From positions 1 through 8,577 of the forward strand of contig CAMVJE010000063.1 of assembly GCA_947167745.1 (NCBI GenBank): a stretch of 8,577 nt of DNA, in the 5' to 3' direction. The notes beneath the pieces were generated by a model. The model did no database searches, had not been told where the DNA came from, and saw nothing but the letters and a program-made list of their open reading frames with translations. The position numbers and the translations under genes were made by a program. Source of the DNA: an uncultured Treponema sp. (GTDB lineage Bacteria; Spirochaetota; Spirochaetia; Treponematales; Treponemataceae). The first letter of the stretch is position 1. Each line of letters opens with the position of its first letter. Positions 5,736-8,577 of the stretch are shown here, in pieces.

Positions 5736-7508
5736 TTAGACAAAGAGAAGCTTGATTTTTGATTCTGGAAGAAGATTGAGGGCTGCGGCAACCATGATGC
5801 AGCAATTCATTTCGTATTCTGCCCAGAGAGCGCTTTCTTTTAGACGGTCGAATGTGATAAGACCAAGAGGGTTTTCTTGTGAGCCGATGACACATTGAAT
5901 GGAAGATTTGACTCCTCTTTCATCCAAAATTTTTCCAAAATCTGGTGATATAACTTCCGTGGTAAAATCAATCCTGATGAAGGCCTGTGAGCCCAAGGCA
6001 TTTTTGAATATGTCGGAGTAAACATAGCGGGCTTCTGAAAGCAAATCTGACTTCTGGCCGAGGCAGAATTTGCGCTCCATGGCCTCGCCATAGTAGATGT
6101 TTATTGAGTCTAGGTTGTAAGTTTTAAGCATGTGACCAAGAACCGTCTCCGCCGCACTTTTTGTTGATGCGCTCAGGTTCAAGAGGAAGCTGGACATGCT
6201 CTTTAGTTCCCGAACTTCCCTTACATCATATTTGATTCCTTCGGTCTTTGCTTCACAGGCTTTTTTATAAAGCTCGCTGTGCAAGTCTTCACGGAAGAAA
6301 ACATACCTGTCCCGACCCTTGTCTTTTGCCCTGTAAAGACAGAAATCGGCTTTTTTAAAAAGTTCATCGAATGTGGAACCGTCTTTCGGGAACCTTGCCG
6401 CTCCGATTGAAACAGTTACCTTGATGTCAGGGAACATGTCTTCGAAGGCCATCCTCATGTCGTTGTTAATCGTACGGAATATTCCGCGGAAAACAGTCTC
6501 TTCCTGCATGTCTTCGAGAATAATAAGAAATTCGTCGCCACCATATCGGCCTATTACGCCGTCTTCGCCAAGTATGTTGCGCAGTATTTCACCGGCTCTT
6601 GCAAGAACTTTATCGCCTGCAAGGTGGCCATAAGCGTCGTTTACAGGCTTGAAGTGATCCAAATCGACGATGGCGAGAAGGGCATTTTCTTTTGCGCCAG
6701 TAACGAACCTCTTTTGGGCAAGGTCTGAGATTGCCTTTTTGTTGAAAACGCCTGTCAGTGCGTCGAATTTTAGCTCCTGGAGCAACATTGCCGATTTTTC
6801 AGACTGATTCATTACGATTTCTGGGAGCATTCGTCCCAGCATGTAGACTTCGCCATTGTCGATGAACTTGACGGCTTTAAGGCTCATGTGCTCAAAAACG
6901 CTTTTGTTGGAGCGAAGGGAACAGACAAACCTTGCCCAGAAAATTTCGTTACATTCTTTTAATTCTTCGATTTTGCCTTCAAATTCTTTGACATCAGACT
7001 CAGCAATAAAGCCGTCTGTGATAACCTGACTTTTCCATGCATCGATGTCCTGATTGTAGACCGTGACTCTCTTGTTCTGAATGTAGTTGTACATCGTAAA
7101 GTTGTTGGTGGACTTTTGATAAGAAAAGAGATATTCACTGGTGAGCGAGAGAACATGGGCTACTTTTTTTTCGTAGAATTCAGCCTCGCTAAAAGTTTTA
7201 AAAGCATTTGAAATATCTATTAGTTTGAGAACGGTTAAATTCTGGCAGCGGAAGTCTTCTTTTGCCTTTGTGACAATGTTGTATTTGTATTCACCGGAAA
7301 TTTCCTTAAATTTGAAGGCTACAATATCTTTTGAATCGCCACTTTTGATGAATTTTAGCAGGTCTGCCTTGTGTTTCGGGAAAACCACATCAGTTATGGA
7401 AGTATAAATGAAGCCAACTTTTTCGAAAGTTGAGTAAAATTCCTTGTTTCTTTCGATTATTTTGAGATTTTCATCAAGATATGCGATTTTGACTTCAAGA
7501 GTTCTCAT
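5736..7508 (-). CDS. PAS-GGDEF-GAF diguanylate cyclase
   Basis: This 590-residue cytoplasmic protein should make the second messenger cyclic di-GMP from two GTP. Residues 5-98 and about 115-230 are PAS-like sensor regions. A short helical linker (232-248) leads into the GGDEF domain at about 249-405. That domain begins FDALTGVFNK, has the metal/GTP segment DLDHFKPVND (282-291), the signature RYGGDEF (321-327, GGDEF intact) and the DKGRDRY block (396-402). Residues 435-588 form a GAF-like domain after the catalytic domain, which is an unusual order. The RxxD inhibitory site five residues before GGDEF is absent (GEDG at 314-317), so product feedback through that site is not expected. There are no signal peptide or membrane segments. 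GGAAG (plus 7516-7512) lies three bases before the ATG, closer than ideal. The gene is alone on its strand and ends 7 bp from the MATE stop. Ligands of the sensor domains are unknown. Confidence 0.93.
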   Translation of the reverse strand: MRTLEVKIAYLDENLKIIERNKEFYSTFEKVGFIYTSITDVVFPKHKADLLKFIKSGDSKDIVAFKFKEISGEYKYNIVTKAKEDFRCQNLTVLKLIDISNAFKTFSEAEFYEKKVAHVLSLTSEYLFSYQKSTNNFTMYNYIQNKRVTVYNQDIDAWKSQVITDGFIAESDVKEFEGKIEELKECNEIFWARFVCSLRSNKSVFEHMSLKAVKFIDNGEVYMLGRMLPEIVMNQSEKSAMLLQELKFDALTGVFNKKAISDLAQKRFVTGAKENALLAIVDLDHFKPVNDAYGHLAGDKVLARAGEILRNILGEDGVIGRYGGDEFLIILEDMQEETVFRGIFRTINNDMRMAFEDMFPDIKVTVSIGAARFPKDGSTFDELFKKADFCLYRAKDKGRDRYVFFREDLHSELYKKACEAKTEGIKYDVREVRELKSMSSFLLNLSASTKSAAETVLGHMLKTYNLDSINIYYGEAMERKFCLGQKSDLLSEARYVYSDIFKNALGSQAFIRIDFTTEVISPDFGKILDERGVKSSIQCVIGSQENPLGLITFDRLKESALWAEYEMNCCIMVAAALNLLPESKIKLLFV

Positions 7509-7533
7509 ATTCTTCCGTAGCGATGTTTCATTT

Positions 7534-7562
7534 ATTGTAAATCAATATTAAAATTTTTTAAA
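7534..7562 (-). promoter_or_regulatory. Possible promoter of the diguanylate cyclase gene
   Basis: On the minus strand TTTAAA (7562-7557) is followed after 17 bases by TACAAT (7539-7534), which is one mismatch from TATAAT. The ATG lies 25 bases further on. The -35 match is weak (four of six) and the surrounding DNA is very AT-rich. Confidence 0.4.
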
Positions 7563-7612
7563 GTAATTTTTTAAAAATAAGGGTAACTAAAGTTGAGATA
7601 CGTTGAGAGGCG

Positions 7613-7780
7613 TTTGCAGTAAAAATGGCGCAAAGGAGTAAATCGAGTTACGGTAACATTCGTTTTGTGCTGCCGCGGAAGCGGCAAATGTATAAAATTA
7701 CAAGCACAAAACGCATGTAGCAGGCGAGCCTGCGATACCGATAAGTCGATTTTACGACTGGAAGCCATTTTTGGGGCAGA
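7613..7780 (+). other. Nested self-complementary element, candidate structured RNA or MITE-like repeat
   Basis: This non-coding stretch of about 168 bp folds into one closed, branched structure. The closing stem pairs 7613-7617 with 7776-7780 (one G-U) and, after a 3x3 internal loop, 7621-7629 with 7764-7772 without mismatch. Inside, the first arm is a small GTTA/TAAC hairpin at 7647-7657. The main arm pairs 7661-7671 with 7703-7713 perfectly. It encloses a GCCGC-GGAA-GCGGC hairpin (7672-7685) and a TGTA/TACA hairpin (7689-7702). Further arms are GCAGG/CCTGC (7720-7733, loop CGAG) and AGTCG/CGACT (7744-7759). It has no believable reading frame. The GGAA loop is a GNRA tetraloop only when read on the plus strand, which favours that orientation if it acts as RNA. 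A dispersed intergenic repeat with inverted ends is the main alternative. The strand is an inference. Confidence 0.65.
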
Positions 7781-7812
7781 AAAAGTTATAATGAGTTTAC
7801 TCTGAAAAGAAT

Positions 7813-7841
7813 TTGTAAACCAAAAGAAAATTCTGTATAAT
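7813..7841 (+). promoter_or_regulatory. Sigma-70 type promoter of the hisG-like gene
   Basis: TTGTAA (7813-7818) and a perfect TATAAT (7836-7841) are separated by 17 bases. A second perfect TATAAT lies at 7844-7849. The start codon follows about 65-75 bases later, leaving room for a short leader with a GCCG/CGGC hairpin (7890-7900) just before the ribosome site. Confidence 0.7.
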
Positions 7842-7889
7842 CATATAATCTTATAAAATAGTGAATATCGTGCGCGCTGAGACAGCTTG

Positions 7890-7900
7890 GCCGACACGGC
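7890..7900 (+). promoter_or_regulatory. Small leader hairpin before the hisG-like ribosome site
   Basis: GCCG and CGGC enclose a three-base ACA loop, two to five bases before the AAGGAAAG ribosome site. No leader peptide rich in histidine codons is visible in the leader, so classical his-type attenuation is not supported. The effect of so short a stem may be nil. Confidence 0.25.
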
Positions 7901-7915
7901 AAAAAGGAAAGTAAC

Positions 7916-8577
7916 ATGGAAAAACTTCGCATATTGTTGGCAAAAGGCAGAATTTACGAGTCCGTTTATGAACTTTTGAGTGATGTAGGTATCTCCCTAA
8001 AACTTGCTGACCGCACATATTTCCCAACGACAAATCAGGATGACCTGGCTTTTCAGGTCGTAAAGCCACAGATTGCAAGCGCATTGCTCGCTTCAAACAA
8101 GGCTGATGTCGGTTTTTCTGGCAAAGACTGGGTTTACGAAAATGGCGTTCAGGACGGAGTAGAAGAAATCATGGATTTGGGATTTGACCCTGTCCGAATC
8201 GTAGCCGCAATTCCCAACACGGTCGATTTCGAGGCTCTCGTGCAAAAGCCGGTCACAATCGCCACTGAATATCAGACCCTTTCAAAAAAATGGCTCTCAG
8301 ACAAAAAAATCGACGGAACGATTTTCCGCACATGGGGCACTTCAGAAGGCTTCGTTCAGGACAACGAGGACTCTCTGGCTCAGATTTTGATTGACAACAC
8401 TTCGACAGGTTCGAGCCTCCGAGCAAACAACCTCAAAATCGTCGATACCCTTATGACTTCTTCCACAAGAATGTACGCATCAAAAGAAGCCCTCAAAGAC
8501 CCGGAGAAAAAACAGAAAATCATGGAGCTCAAAATGCTCTTTGAGTCTGTTTTGAATGCCCGTGGCCGGGTAATGCT
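7916..8577 (+). CDS. hisG: HisG-like ATP phosphoribosyltransferase, 3' end cut by the window
   Basis: Translation from ATG 7916 stays open for 220 codons to the window edge, so the gene is incomplete here. It begins MEKLRILLAKGRI, the usual HisG opening (K10-G11-R12). DRTYFPT (32-38) follows, then NKADVGFSGKDWVYENG (61-77), equal to the family block for the aDlGI.G.D region. Next are IMDLGFDPVRIVAAIP (85-100), TIATEYQTLS (114-123), WGTSEGF (140-146) and the phosphoribosyl-pyrophosphate binding loop TSTGSSLRANNL (162-173), followed by TLMTSSTRMYA. HisG joins ATP and PRPP in the first step of histidine synthesis, in the cytoplasm. Short-form HisG ends near 200-215 residues; this one passes 220 without stop, which favours the long form with a C-terminal regulatory domain. 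AAGGAAAG at 7904-7911 is the ribosome site. No other his gene is visible, so the symbol rests on protein similarity alone. Confidence 0.85.
   Translation, partial: MEKLRILLAKGRIYESVYELLSDVGISLKLADRTYFPTTNQDDLAFQVVKPQIASALLASNKADVGFSGKDWVYENGVQDGVEEIMDLGFDPVRIVAAIPNTVDFEALVQKPVTIATEYQTLSKKWLSDKKIDGTIFRTWGTSEGFVQDNEDSLAQILIDNTSTGSSLRANNLKIVDTLMTSSTRMYASKEALKDPEKKQKIMELKMLFESVLNARGRVM

Noticed and set aside
7571..7768. 65-codon open frame on the minus strand
   Set aside because: It lies almost wholly across the self-complementary element, has no ribosome site and no recognisable protein features. The open frame is a by-product of the palindromic DNA.
7851..8096. 81-codon minus-strand open frame over the start of the hisG-like gene
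   Set aside because: It is antisense to clear HisG motifs and the hisG promoter and has no family resemblance.
1..8577. CRISPR arrays, insertion sequences, phage genes or a defence system
   Set aside because: No regularly spaced direct repeats, transposase or integrase motifs, or Cas/toxin-antitoxin-like proteins were found in any frame. The gene content looks chromosomal.

Overview
The window looks like chromosomal DNA from a host-associated spirochaete, most likely a Treponema. This is an inference from overall gene character: a moderate-GC coding sequence with very AT-rich intergenic DNA, a small SRP RNA, a tRNA without an encoded CCA end, a PAS-GGDEF-GAF signalling protein and an UPF0210 protein. 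No single marker proves the genus. There are no phage, transposase, CRISPR or plasmid genes. Seven protein genes are supported. One of them, a hisG-like gene, runs off the right edge.

Left part (1-1240): a tRNA-Arg with anticodon GCG and its intrinsic terminator, then a small secreted protein related to the DNA/RNA non-specific (NUC, Serratia-type) endonucleases that has lost several catalytic residues. On the opposite strand lies a 92-nt gene for the SRP RNA (4.5S, ffs). It is recognisable from its conserved GGAA-loop domain and has its own promoter and terminator.

Middle part (1239-5728): on the minus strand, a Ste24/CAAX-type M48 zinc metalloprotease lies directly behind a strong terminator that ends a 63-residue single-pass membrane protein gene. 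That small gene is divergent from an UPF0210 (DUF711) gene on the plus strand, with well-formed promoters in the shared spacer. The UPF0210 gene is followed, after a spacer packed with three perfect hairpins, by a MATE-family multidrug efflux transporter. The third hairpin contains the only plausible ribosome binding site of the transporter, so this spacer may control it.

Right part (5729-8577): a cytoplasmic PAS-GGDEF-GAF diguanylate cyclase on the minus strand converges tail to tail with the transporter, with a 7-bp gap. Upstream of it is a 400-bp non-coding stretch. It holds a highly organised, nested, self-complementary element of about 168 bp (7613-7780), followed by a near-consensus promoter and the 5' 220 codons of a HisG-like ATP phosphoribosyltransferase.

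The genes are mostly separate transcription units with housekeeping or accessory roles. There is no obvious shared pathway. The most unusual material is non-coding: the nested element at 7613-7780 and the three-hairpin spacer at 4277-4372.
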